Of a stretch of DNA of 64,000 bases, positions 1 through 10,437 are shown one piece after another. The DNA lies in contig CM076193.1 in NCBI GenBank assembly GCA_038277395.1, forward strand, positions 93,449,583 through 93,513,582, given 5' to 3'. The stretch comes from Dryocosmus kuriphilus (Eukaryota > Arthropoda > Insecta > Hymenoptera > Cynipidae). A program made the position numbers and the translations under genes. How positions within the stretch are numbered: position 1 is the first letter of the stretch; each line of letters starts with the position of its first letter. Under the pieces are notes generated by a model. That model was not told the DNA's origin. It made no database searches and saw only the letters and a list, made by a program, of their open reading frames with translations.

Positions 1-819
1 ATTGATATACATATTGAATATACTTTAATAGGAAAGTGTCCTTCAAATTAGTATATTTCTATTGCCTCCCGTTATAGATTAGTCATTAGTCGCATACAAT
101 TTGCCAACTGCACCATCCCTTTAATCTTTAAAGTTGTATAGGTATACTCGGTGCAAGAGGGCTGGTCAGCGGGTCATTCTTTATGTGAATCTAAAGCTTC
201 GTATGGAAATCGTTTGAACTTAAAGAACTTTGATTTTTGACTTCATTACGATAAACTATTTTTGATTTCAAAAAGCCAGTAGCTTTTTTTATATCATCTG
301 CAATATCACGTAGCAACTATTCAGCACTATAATCATTTTCAATTTTCAATCATTTCATATCTGGCGCTATATGCATCGCCAGTGCCTCTACAAGTATGTG
401 GTCGAAGCTACAGGGGCCAAAACTTTTCTGTGGCGCCAGCTACCGGTGTGTGCCCGACCTAATTCGATACCTTATCTATTACGTTATATCTATGCCGAAA
501 ATAAGCAAATTCTCGGAAGTTAATGGTTAAGTTACTTCCCGTATATAGCGTATGTGACGCATGTGTAAAAAATTGCATGAATAGCAAGTTTTCTAATTGG
601 AGAATATTACTAAATATGGAACATTAGCGCCCCGCTCGGAAAGATTGGCATTATTAACTTCCGAGAGAAACCTGCTCGTTTCTGTCGAAGTCAATTGTAC
701 AGGAGTTTGGTTACCTGTGTCTATTCTCCATGGCTTATGCGTTCAACCGGTTCAGCCCATGATCCAAAAACCTATGGTCCCGCCGATGTGGCTACGAAAT
801 TGCGTTCAGTCCGAGTTCC
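1..819. other. No gene seen
   Basis: I see no coding sequence with recognisable similarity here. Positions about 755-790 carry, in inverted orientation, a stretch that recurs near 1985-2018 (core ATGATCCAAAAACCTATGG), so the block belongs to the dispersed repeat family described next. Confidence 0.4.
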
Positions 820-1045
820 TTACGACGACTTCCATCTTGGTTACCATGACAACGTGAGACGCTAGCCGAGACTTCAAACATTTACCCCGTTTGGCGTGAT
901 GATTTTGCACAGCGTTTTCAAAAGAATTTCATTGTAAAATGTAGATAATAAGAAGTCGGCCACTACATCGATTACTTCTTTATGATACATTTAAAAGTAA
1001 TTATGAATATGAAGATGTTAACCTATCATTATAGCGAAACACATT
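820..1045 (+). repeat. Diverged direct repeat, family A copy 1
   Basis: This segment recurs at about 2030-2259 in the same orientation with roughly 80-85% identity by eye. Both contain CATTTACCCCGTTTGGCGTG and the later words AATAAGAAGTCGGC and GTTAACCTATCATTATA. No coding potential is evident. It is probably an old duplicated repeat; the element type is not recognised. Confidence 0.75.
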
Positions 1046-1599
1046 AAAATCTAAACACCCTGCCGAAACAAAATGACTGGAAAATGACTGAAAAATGTCA
1101 GAGCCAGTTATTTTTCAGTCATTTTTACCTATATTTAAGGTAAATGTTTTATTAGAAAAAATAAAATATCATTTTTATAATATTAAAGTTGCCTACTTTT
1201 ATTTATTTATTATATTTTTATTTAAATTTTTAATAAATTTGTTTTTATTTGTTTATTTGTACATTTTTAATTTAATTTTTTCATTTAGTTATGAAAATGA
1301 TGCAATAAAAAGACCCTAAAAAGTACCGAACATTCTCTTGAAACGAAATCTTTCAAATAAAACTTTAAAAATGACTGAAGTTGCTCTGACATTTTGGCCT
1401 GCCATTTTCCTGACATTTTGTTTCGGCAAGGCAGTAAAAAATGAATGAATTTTGCAGGAAAATTCTATTTAGTTTGGAACTTTTGACGTTTATTGTCACA
1501 CCTATTTTTTGAGGTTAGAATTCATCTCAATTCATCTCCGCTAGATTCACGCGAGGCAATCCTAGTCGCATCTTGCTGTAATTCAAGCTTGATTCACAG

Positions 1600-1990
1600 T
1601 ATTCTGTATGATTATATTATGCAAAAATTATATAAGATAATTAACATTATGTTTCAACTTTCAAAATTTTCTTCTAAGAATAGTTATTTAAAAACAAAGT
1701 TCTATCTTTTGAGTATGTACAACCATTTTAGCATATAATTTATTTTTATTTATTTAAAAAAAGCAATCCACATTATTTAATATCATATTATAAATAATAA
1801 ATAAATTTTTATTCAAGCCTAGGATGATTATGTATAGGATTGTTTTCGAGTTATTTCTGACATTCGCACATACAGCGTTGAACTTGGTTCAAATAGGCCG
1901 CCTGACGTCCCTGTAAAAATGGAAGTCGTCGTACGGCAAAATTCGAGCCATTTGATTGGTTGACTTTTTTTTAGTTGCGCGTGGCGAGAC
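1600..1990 (+). repeat. Diverged direct repeat, family B copy 1
   Basis: Recurs at about 3095-3605 in the same orientation. Shared words include ATGATTATATTATGCAAAAA, TTTCAACTTTCAAAATTTTC, CAGCGTTGAACTTGGTTCAA and GCGTGGCGAGACC. Its position just before family A copy 2 suggests a tandem segmental structure in which copy 2 was separated by the 2549-3023 MITE. Confidence 0.75.
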
Positions 1991-2029
1991 CATAGGTTTT
2001 TGGATCATGGGTTCAGCCTGAGTCTCGTT

Positions 2030-2259
2030 CGACGACTTCCATTTTGGTTACCATGACAGCGTGAGACGTTAGCCTAACGACGATTCAAACATTTACCCCG
2101 TTTGGCGTGATGATTTAGCACAGCGTTTTTAAAAAACTGTATCATAAAAAAATTAGATAATAAGAAGTCGGCTACTACATCGATTAGTTCTTTATGACAC
2201 ATAGAAGAATAATTGTGAATTGCAAGCTGTTAACCTATCATTATAAACAAGAAATACAT
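2030..2259 (+). repeat. Diverged direct repeat, family A copy 2
   Basis: Second copy of the 820-1045 segment, with scattered substitutions and short indels. No gene is seen in it. Confidence 0.75.
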
Positions 2260-2548
2260 TAAATAAAAAAATAGTAAAAATGAATGTATTTTGTAGGAAA
2301 ATTCAATTTCATAATTGTTTTGTTTGTATAATATTATAATGAGAAATTTAAATTTACAATTTTCCATTTTTTATGATTAACAGAGATTAGTTAACAAATT
2401 AACATATGTTATAATTTAAGATTACTATTCTGGGAATGCATATTTGCTATATACAATCTTAAAGCAAAAGTGTGTTAAAATTACAAACATGTATAACAGT
2501 GATATGGTTTACATTTTTTTTGGAGTATTATAATAAATAAATCCTTAA

Positions 2549-3023
2549 GGCTGCTGACCGAGGTGTCAAAAAACTGTGCTGTCGCCTTAATTCCTATTCA
2601 ATTCCATCTGTTTTCGTATATAAGACTTATGTATTTTAAAGAGACACTTTGCAAAAAAATTTCCTCAACCCGGAAGGGGTTCACGGTTGTATGAGGTGCG
2701 CTTAGTATACAGTTTTCCGAAAAAAGTAAAAATATCTGTGCTAAAATACGATAATGGAAAACCATTGGAACTCTTTCTCTACTTCCCCTCATTTCAACAC
2801 TTTTCCATTATCGTATTTTAGCACAGATATTTTTACTTTTTTCGGGAAACTGTATACTAAGCGCACCTCATACAACCGTGAACCCCTTCCGGTTTAAGGA
2901 AATTTTTTTGCAAAGTGTCTCTTTAAAATACATAAGTCGTATATACGAAAACAGATGGAATTGAATAGGAATTAAGGCGACAACACATTTCTAACCTATT
3001 TTTCGACACCTCGGCCAACAGCC
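2549..3023. mobile_element. TTAA-flanked palindromic MITE (475 bp)
   Basis: The two halves are near-perfect inverted copies: the arm at about 2549-2764 matches the reverse complement of about 2806-3023 around a ~40-bp loop. The ends are GGCTGCTGACCGAGGTGTC and, reversed, GGCTGTTGGCCGAGGTGTC. Each end abuts TTAA (2545-2548 and 3024-3027), a convincing target-site duplication. TTAA targets are known for the piggyBac and Kolobok superfamilies. The GG-initial terminus does not look like a piggyBac end, but the superfamily cannot be fixed without an autonomous partner. It has no transposase; minus-strand ORFs inside are products of the arms. Confidence 0.85.
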
Positions 3024-3094
3024 TTAAAGTAATAAGAAAACGTACATTATATAAATATCTTTATTATTGTATTCTTTGTTATATTTTTACTATA

Positions 3095-3605
3095 TTTTAT
3101 ATGATTATATTATGCAAAAAGTATACATACAATAATAAAAATTATGTTTCAACTTTCAAAATTTTCTTTGAACAATGGTTATTTAAAGACGAAATTCTGT
3201 CTTTCGAGTATCTCAAACCATTTAAGTATATAATTTATTTTTAATAAATAAAGTTATAAAAACATTGCTTCAACCAACTTTGAAACTTTTCCCGCAAAAA
3301 TCCGCAAACAGAATGGATGATTACAATTTTTTAAATATGTTTCAAAAAATCTCTACACATTTTTTAATATCATGGTATACATAATTTTATAAATAATTAA
3401 TTCATTCTTATTTCATCTTTGGATGATTATTTATAAGATTTTTTTCGAGTTATTTCTGCCATTCGTACATGCAGCGTTGAACTTGGTTCAAATTGGCCGC
3501 TTGACGTCCTATTAAGAATGGAAGTCGTCCTACGATAACCTACAGACCACTTGATTGGTTCATTTTTTTTAGATGCGCGTGGCGAGACCGTAGTTTTTGA
3601 GATCA
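3095..3605 (+). repeat. Diverged direct repeat, family B copy 2
   Basis: Second copy of the 1600-1990 segment, sharing the ATGATTATATTATGCAAAAA block and the CAGCGTTGAACTTGGTTCAA block in the same order. It contains an extra ~130 bases relative to copy 1. Confidence 0.7.
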
Positions 3606-6119
3606 TGATTCCCTTGGTATTCTTAGATCATGCTACGTGGATTGCCATTACAGGTTGAAACATGGACGGGTTTTGTCGTTTCGTTGGGGTCGTCGGAAGA
3701 AGCCTTGTTTTTGGAGATAGGAGACATTTATCGCTATCAGCAACAACAAGATTGAAAGAAAGTAAGTAGAGAAGTAACGTTTAGTTTTGTAGTTAACTCA
3801 AAGGTGTTCTTGTATATTTTATGACTCTTGATGGTATCCCAACCTCGATTAGCAACTATAATTAAAATATTACAGGTATTTAGCAAAGATTGAGATTTAA
3901 AGTGTAATAGGAGATAGGAGAATTTTTAGTGACTTTTATTTTATCATTCGTCCTGTTAATGAAAAGTCGCCCTCTGCGAATTCCCCGTTTCCTATATTGG
4001 TGTGTTATTTAGAGTCAGTTCTTTTTAGTCATTTGCAGCCCTATTTGACTAATGGGAAATGTCGTTGTCGCATACAAGTATTCACTTTGTGGTGAACTAA
4101 TCCGTCGGTGGCGCGTCGATCGTCCTGCTCTAAAAATGCATTGGTCTTATGGCGAAAATCGCTAATTAATATTAAATAAAAACATTCCCGATAATTTTAG
4201 TTTACAAAATTAAAATAAATAATTCTTTGATGGGTAATTGATATTTAAAAAATGTAAAAGTCATTAAAGTATAAAAGGATTATTGGAAAAACATTGTTTT
4301 AAAAGTATTGTGTATCGCTATGTATATCAAAATTTCAGATATTGCAAGCAGCATTAAAAAGCTTTTAAACAACTTATATTTATAATATTTTGATATATTC
4401 TAATGACACTTTAATAAAAAATTCTTAAAATTATAATCCCACATATGTTCGTTATTAACAATAGGTATTCAACACGTGGAAGTATGTGTTTTTTAATTAA
4501 ATATTTAATAGATATTATATTAAGAATAGCATTTATTAATAAAAAATATAAATTAGTTTTATGATAAATTAGAAGTCGCGGAACCCTATTGGTAAAATAA
4601 AAACCCTAAGAGAAAAAAAAATATTATAATAAAAAGTTTAACAAAATAAAATTATAATTTCTATAACAATATTATAGGAAGTTGAATAATGCAATTAGCA
4701 AATGTAAAAATATTTCAATATTTTTTTTTAGTATTAAAAATTGGGAAATATAAGGCTTGAATTTTATTAATTCAATTTTTAAGAACAAAAAATTTTTTTG
4801 GTAGAAATATTTTAATAATTCGAACACATGCTTATTGCATCATATATTGTTATCAAGGAATAGAGTAAACATAAAAATTTTTAGTCACATGTATATATTA
4901 ATGCAAATATGTAAATAACACCATTAAAGATATGCATATACCACATTATTATTTTACAAAACTTAAAAACAAATAGGATTGGTTAAGTAACTTACGGTAA
5001 GCCAAATTGGCTTTAATTATAAGGTTTTGCATCTATTTGGAAAGAAGCTTGGCTTCCTTCTTCAATTAACTAGCTTTTTAAATTTTTTTAATAATCGAAT
5101 TTAAATTTTAATTTAATTTAATTTTTACCAACATACATTTTTTGAAGCAATTAAAAATATTTTTTTGTAATTTAATAAATAATTCTTGTTGAAGTTCTAT
5201 AACTTCAACAATAGTTCAACAACTTCTTCTATAGCTTCTATTTAAATTATTCTTTAATAATATGGATAATATGTAAAAACAGTAAAATAAATACGATACA
5301 TACCGGCGCCATGGGGATCCTTTACTTCGCGTGTCCTGACAATTTGTTCGGGTAAAAAATGTAGCTCACAAACGACTTGCCCTCTTTGTAAAGCCTAATC
5401 CTTCCGAGGAATTGCTTTTTCCCATTCGAGAAAATGATCTGAATCCGAAGGAATTGAAATTGAAGTCCGCTTTTCTTTGCAGGATGCGTATCCCGAATTA
5501 CAAAAGGGACTATACACGCCCTGCTTTTGTAACAACTCATATTTTACACATCAAAAGATTCATTAAAATATTCTACATTTCACTGTTATCACTAAAAACC
5601 ACCAAAACTAATTAAAAACAGCTATTTTATTATTTTTTGAGTTTTCTTCCATAAGACACACTGCTTTTCTAGATCAGGACGGATGTGGCGCTATCTCGTG
5701 GCGACCGGATGAGTTTTTCGTTTATGTGGTGACTTATAAGCAACAACGGCTGCTGTACAAAGATCTGTGAGTCGGATAGGGCTGGTCATTTGTATTAGCA
5801 TTGTTTAATAGCATAATATGCCCGCGATATAGCGCGCACCACTGGCCGATAACAGGCTACTTAAGTGGCTGAACATAGGCACGTAATATGCGTGAATCAT
5901 GGCTGCGGTGCATAAATGTGTTTATTGAAAATATATTTGAATGATTCTTATTTAATTGAAATTATAATAAAAAAATTTATTAAATTTTAAGTCAGTATTT
6001 TCATAATTTTAAAGCTTAGTATTAATTTGTGTTACGTATTGTCTAATAGTAAAGTCGGCCTAAACAACAAAATTCTTGTATTAAAACTTTTTAAAGAAGT
6101 TACAAAATTTAAGGCGTGA
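3606..6119. other. No gene seen; AT-rich
   Basis: A 2.5-kb AT-rich stretch with no ORF I can relate to a family. Short overlapping ORFs on both strands around 5322-5615 have no recognisable motif. No terminal repeats or target duplications were noticed. Confidence 0.4.
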
Positions 6120-7125
6120 GAAGACTTTTAGAGTTTAAGGATGTTATAGCAGGTAACAATTCCTGTCATAAAAAACTGAATAAAATAATTAAAAGTGGTC
6201 ATTAATTGCGTGTGTACTTTCAAATATTTATAAAAACCTTTAATTTGAACGATGTTTTTCGTGATACTGAATTCTGTTTGCACAGAACCATAAATAATCT
6301 TTTATGTGTACAATAATAATATTTTATGTGTACAAAAAACACGAAAAGTAAACTTCTGTTAACAAAAAGTAATAAATAATTAGCGTGTCTCGTTTCGCCC
6401 CGGATCATAGGGCGAGGTGAGACACATGCACAATTTATAATTTTCATATTTTTATCGTAATTAATATGTTTAATCACTTCGTCTTTCATGATTTGATACG
6501 TAAAGGTTTACAGAACGTAAAAAACAACTTGCATTTTAAAAACTTACTGTACATTGCAAATATTTCATTGAAAATAATAACTATGCTCATATCGCCCGGG
6601 TCTCCCCCACGTAACGATTCAGGATGGATCAGTAATAGTATAGGGGAGATTGGGGCGAGATGAGCATAGTTACTATTTTCAGTGAAATATTTGCTATCTA
6701 CAGTAGTTTTTAAACGTGTAAAATGTTCTTTACATTCTGTGAACCTTTACGTATCAATTTCATGAAGGATGAAGTGTTCCAAAAATAATAATAACGCTAA
6801 AAATATGAAAATGATACATTGTGCATATGTCTCATATTCCCCCATGATCTGGGGCGAGACGAGACACGCGAACTATTTATTACCTTTTGTTAATAGATTA
6901 TTCTTCGTGTTTTTCTGTACGCATAAAAGATTATTATTTATATTCTTCTACAAATAGAATTCAGTATCAGGACGAAAAATCGTTGAAATTAAGGGCAGGG
7001 TTTTATAAATATTTGAAAGTATAAATGCAATTAATAATCAGTTTAAGACAATTATTTTATTCAGTTTTTAATGATAAGATTTGTAACTTCCTATAACAAA
7101 ATCCTAATTCTAAAAAAAAATTTCA
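6120..7125. repeat. Foldback (inverted repeat) element, about 1 kb
   Basis: The left half (about 6120-6610) reads as the reverse complement of the right half (about 6640-7125), centred near 6620. Matching words include AACTATGCTCATATCGCCC against GGGGCGAGATGAGCATAGTT, and the outer CATAAAAAACTGAATAAAAT against ATTTTATTCAGTTTTTAATG. Divergence is moderate (about 80-85% by eye). No transposase and no clean target duplication were found. The ORFs at 6220-6489, 6466-6663 and 6769-6957 are reflections of the same arms. Confidence 0.75.
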
Positions 7126-7636
7126 AAGGTTAAAATTCTGTTTTATAAATTTTCTCGAAATTTTGTAATTGAAGGTAGAAAATTATTAAAATAAACTGCT
7201 TTTCTATTTATTATTGATTATTATAAAGTCAAGTAAATTTGCTCTGCAGGCGGTCGATAATAAATCATTGTTCGGGTCGGGCGCGGAAACAGCCTAGCGC
7301 CATCTGGTTCATGAAAATGACAATCGCTGATGGATGAATCCCTCTTTTTTACATGCAGATTACGTGTGATTTAAAAATAAATTTCTACTGAAAATTGGAA
7401 TGTCATTATGGGAAAATGAGAGTATCTGTAATGAAATTCATAAAATCAAGGTTTGGAAAAAATTTGTTGGTAGTAGTTTATCGAAAAGTATTAGCGATAT
7501 TAGTTGATGTGAATTTCGAATATTTTCTACCTGTGACAGGCGTCTCAAACAACAACACATTTTGGTAATTTTTTAATAAATGTTAAACAAATTACTGTTC
7601 TAATAAGCAGGTAAGCAATATTATAGTCGGTTATAT
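7126..7636. other. No gene; part of an 80-bp inverted pair
   Basis: Non-coding. Positions about 7262-7345, including CAATCGCTGATGGATGAAT, recur inverted at about 18181-18262, just outside the right end of the putative EnSpm element. This may be an outer repeat or an unrelated dispersed repeat. Confidence 0.5.
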
Positions 7637-7746
7637 CCCAATGGGCACCGGGACATTCTTTGGATCTTTTCATGTCTTTAAAAGGTCCTCAGGACGGCCT
7701 CAAGACGTCCGCAAAAAGACATCTTAGAACTTGTGTGCCCACTGGG
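7637..7746. mobile_element. Short MITE-like inverted repeat (110 bp)
   Basis: It begins CCCAATGGGCAC and ends GTGCCCACTGGG, a 12-bp inverted repeat with one mismatch, enclosing an imperfectly palindromic core (AGGACGGCCTCAAGACGTCC). No clear target duplication is visible. The superfamily is unassigned. Confidence 0.55.
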
Positions 7747-8261
7747 TTACAATCTATAATTGGAAACTTGGAAATACGCGAGTTTACAAAGATTTTAAGG
7801 ATAGAATTCTTACTTTAATGAATCTCCAAAGTTAAAACTTTGAATATTTCTGCAGTATATATTCACATAGATTAAAAGTGACATTCGCAATTTTTACATG
7901 AATATCAAGAATATTGAACACATGAGTGGGTAATGTTGGCATCTAATCAATAAGTTTGAAGTTCACATAACTAAACAACTTTTATTTTCCGAACAATATT
8001 TTTGAACTAAATGTTCATGGTAACTGATAAAAGACAAATATAATTTAAATTCAATCGAAATATGCTTCACAAGATTTTCATATAAAATAATGATAATATT
8101 GAGCATTCTAACCTCCAAATCTGATGACTTGCCTTATTTCCAATTATAAATTGTAAATAATCGAACGTAATATTACTTACCAACTTAAAACGATAATTTC
8201 TCGAAATTTCTCTAAATTTGTTTTACGAGAAACAAAAATAATTGTTCAAATTGTTCAAATA
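7747..8261. other. No gene seen
   Basis: AT-rich non-coding. A short inverted pair (TATAATTGGAAAC near 7756 and TTTCCAATTATA near 8141) brackets most of it and could be the ends of a further degenerate insertion. Confidence 0.3.
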
Positions 8262-8493
8262 CCCAGTTAACATAGTTGAGCTCAACTTGGTTCCTCATTT
8301 GAGGTCTAGGCTTGACTCAAGGCTTGACTCAAGCTGAGCTCAAAGCTTGATTCAACCTGCGCTCTTGGCTTGATTTTCAAATAATTTTCTTCAGTTTAAC
8401 GCAGCAATAAAGCATCAATAAAGACAGAAGTGTTGATTCGATTAAAAAGTATTTATTGCAAACAAAAATTAGTTAAGTACAAAAGAAATTCAT

Positions 8494-8726
8494 TTATCGT
8501 TTTTCATTAGCATTACGTTGCCCCAACAGCTCTTCACTTTGTTTAAAAAGTTTTTCTACTGCTGCGATGTCTTCGGCATCCTCATCTGATAGTTCCGAGT
8601 CATCAGCACCGTCCATACCCTCTGTCGCGTCTTCATTATATGATTCGTCCTCGCTTTCTTGAATTTTTAACGTATCCGTCTTCTTTTTCTCCGTCATCGG
8701 TATTGTACAGTTGGGTTTGTTTGTTG
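8494..8726 (-). other. Acidic open frame, possible lost C-terminal tail
   Basis: Directly after the DUF4806 gene's stop, a different frame stays open for about 77 codons and ends NANEKR then stop. It is strongly acidic (runs such as ESEDESYNEDATEG and DDSELSDEDAEDIAAVEK). The upstream gene ends in an A10 run (plus-strand T10 at 8733-8742), where a one-base length change would join the two. It could also be an independent small exon. There is no family match. Confidence 0.35.
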
Positions 8727-10119
8727 TCAATGTTTTTTTTTTGTTTTATTCGCAACTCTTTGTTTGGCGGTTCTTATTGCCTCCTGAATGTCTCGAGAAA
8801 AGTCGTCCTCTGAAACCGGACCCTTGAAACTCGTGCAATCCTGAGCAGCAGCTATAAGCATAAACGGAATTCAAGAATGCAACATAAACTTTTTGTAATG
8901 AACGTATTTATTACAATGTACTAGTGTACTTATGATATGTCATCCCGCAAATACCAGTTCCGGCAAAGGCTTTTTTCTTATCCGCATCAAAGTACGTGAA
9001 CTGCGTTATCAGAGCATCATTCATGACTTCCTTCATGGCTAGATTTGCGAATGTTTTTGCCGTTTTTGCCCCCAGGTTTTTCAACTAAACGTACTGCAAT
9101 AATTAAAAATGTTGATATCAACATTAAAAGCTTAACAGTGAAGAAAAAATATTCATAAAGTACAAACCATCCTGTTTCTGTTTTCAATTCCTTCATCTGA
9201 GTCTGCCTTATTAATGTCTTCCATAGATTGCAATGGAAATCCTTCGACCTTCTGTATTGCCTCGAGTCTCTTTTCCAAACGCCTCGATTGCTCCATTCCG
9301 TCGAGTCTCGCATTCACGTTATTGGAATGTGTTTCCATGAACTGAAACATTTTTCTGTGAAAGAGAAACAAGTCGATTATTTGCATTATAAATCAGCGAT
9401 GCAAAATTTTAATTTATTTCTCAAGAAACTCACTCTTGATTGTCGATGACTTTTTCAAGAAGTTTGACCGCATGACTATATTCAGCAACGGCTTGACTTT
9501 CTTCATGTGGGGAAGGAGATTTAGCAATTAAGTGTTCTGGTGGCAGTAAATCCAGTGGTGCGGGAGAGCAACTAGTAGAAGAAGAAGAAGGATTAGGAAA
9601 AACATTTTCGCAGCTTGCAGGCGGGATATTCGCCACTTTTGTTCGAGAACCAGTAGGTGCGTCATCACTTTCTCTTTTACAAGATCGCAGAAAACTAGAA
9701 CAGTGCGGAAAGCATTGTAAATTCATAAATTTTTTAGGATGAGGAATCAAATTTTTTATTATTTTGTGATGACTTATTTAAAAAGGAATTTTTTTATGGG
9801 AAGATGAATCTAGTAGATACTGAAAGTTGTGACAGTTGACGGAGAGTTTTCAAGTATAAGATATTTTGCTTAAGAGATATGTCAATTACGATAAGGAAAC
9901 GCCTGGGTCTATCTGCCGCAGTATTTCGATGTTCTTTTGGAGTGATCGTTCCAGAACCACTCGCTTGGTCTTCATTTGGATCGATTTATCCAAACATTTT
10001 ACTGGCGACCTAACCTCGCTCTCCGATGAAGATTTGTCTCCTATTTTTTCCCCCATTTTCACATTGCGCCCTCCTCTCATCGATGTTCCTTTCTTCATTT
10101 TATTCAAAAAATCTTCCAT
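8727..10119 (-). CDS. DUF4806-like protein, five exons, intact
   Basis: The exons on the minus strand are 10119-9890, 9694-9434, 9354-9168, 9084-8922 and 8851-8727. All introns are GT-AG (195, 79, 83 and 70 bp) with GTGAGT, GTAATT, GTTTGT and GTACAT donors. The phases agree at every junction and the exons sum to 966 bases, giving 321 residues from the ATG (MEDFLNKMKKG) to a stop. Residues about 1-60 are basic, 90-135 are Pro/Ser-rich, 150-225 look helical or coiled-coil, and 226-285 (LKNLGAKTAKTF, then DALITQFTYF, KKKAFAGTGIC) resemble DUF4806, a domain of unknown function that recurs in insect EnSpm-type elements. A Lys-rich C-terminus follows. The function is unknown; it is probably an accessory or DNA-binding protein of the element beside it. 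It follows the transposase on the same strand, about 320 bases downstream. An acidic 78-codon open frame (8494-8726) follows an A10 run and could be a tail lost by a one-base slip. Confidence 0.62.
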
Positions 10120-10437
10120 CACGAGAAATGTAATGAATATCTGTTAACATGGAGATTCTATTTACAGAATATGTCGAAGAACAAGTTATAACACTGAAGA
10201 TCACTGCAAACATATGTATATAAAATTTGTAGGCACATATATGTTCGTTGTGGTACAAGAAATTAATAACTAATAGTAACCTAACTTTTATTATTCCATT
10301 ATTAAACAGAAAATTCAAAAGTTTTCTTAATAGATCAATTAAGAAAAACTTGTTAAAATCTCAATACAAATACTAATATTTTACGAAAAAGTAATTTGAC
10401 ACTTATTTGTTTTCAAGAATCATACATTGTTACCGAT

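Noticed and set aside
597..857. 86-codon ORF near the window start
   Set aside because: It overlaps the diverged repeat family and contains no recognisable motif.
6220..6957. Pair of similar ORFs on opposite strands
   Set aside because: They arise from the two arms of the foldback; the shared words are the palindrome, not a protein family.
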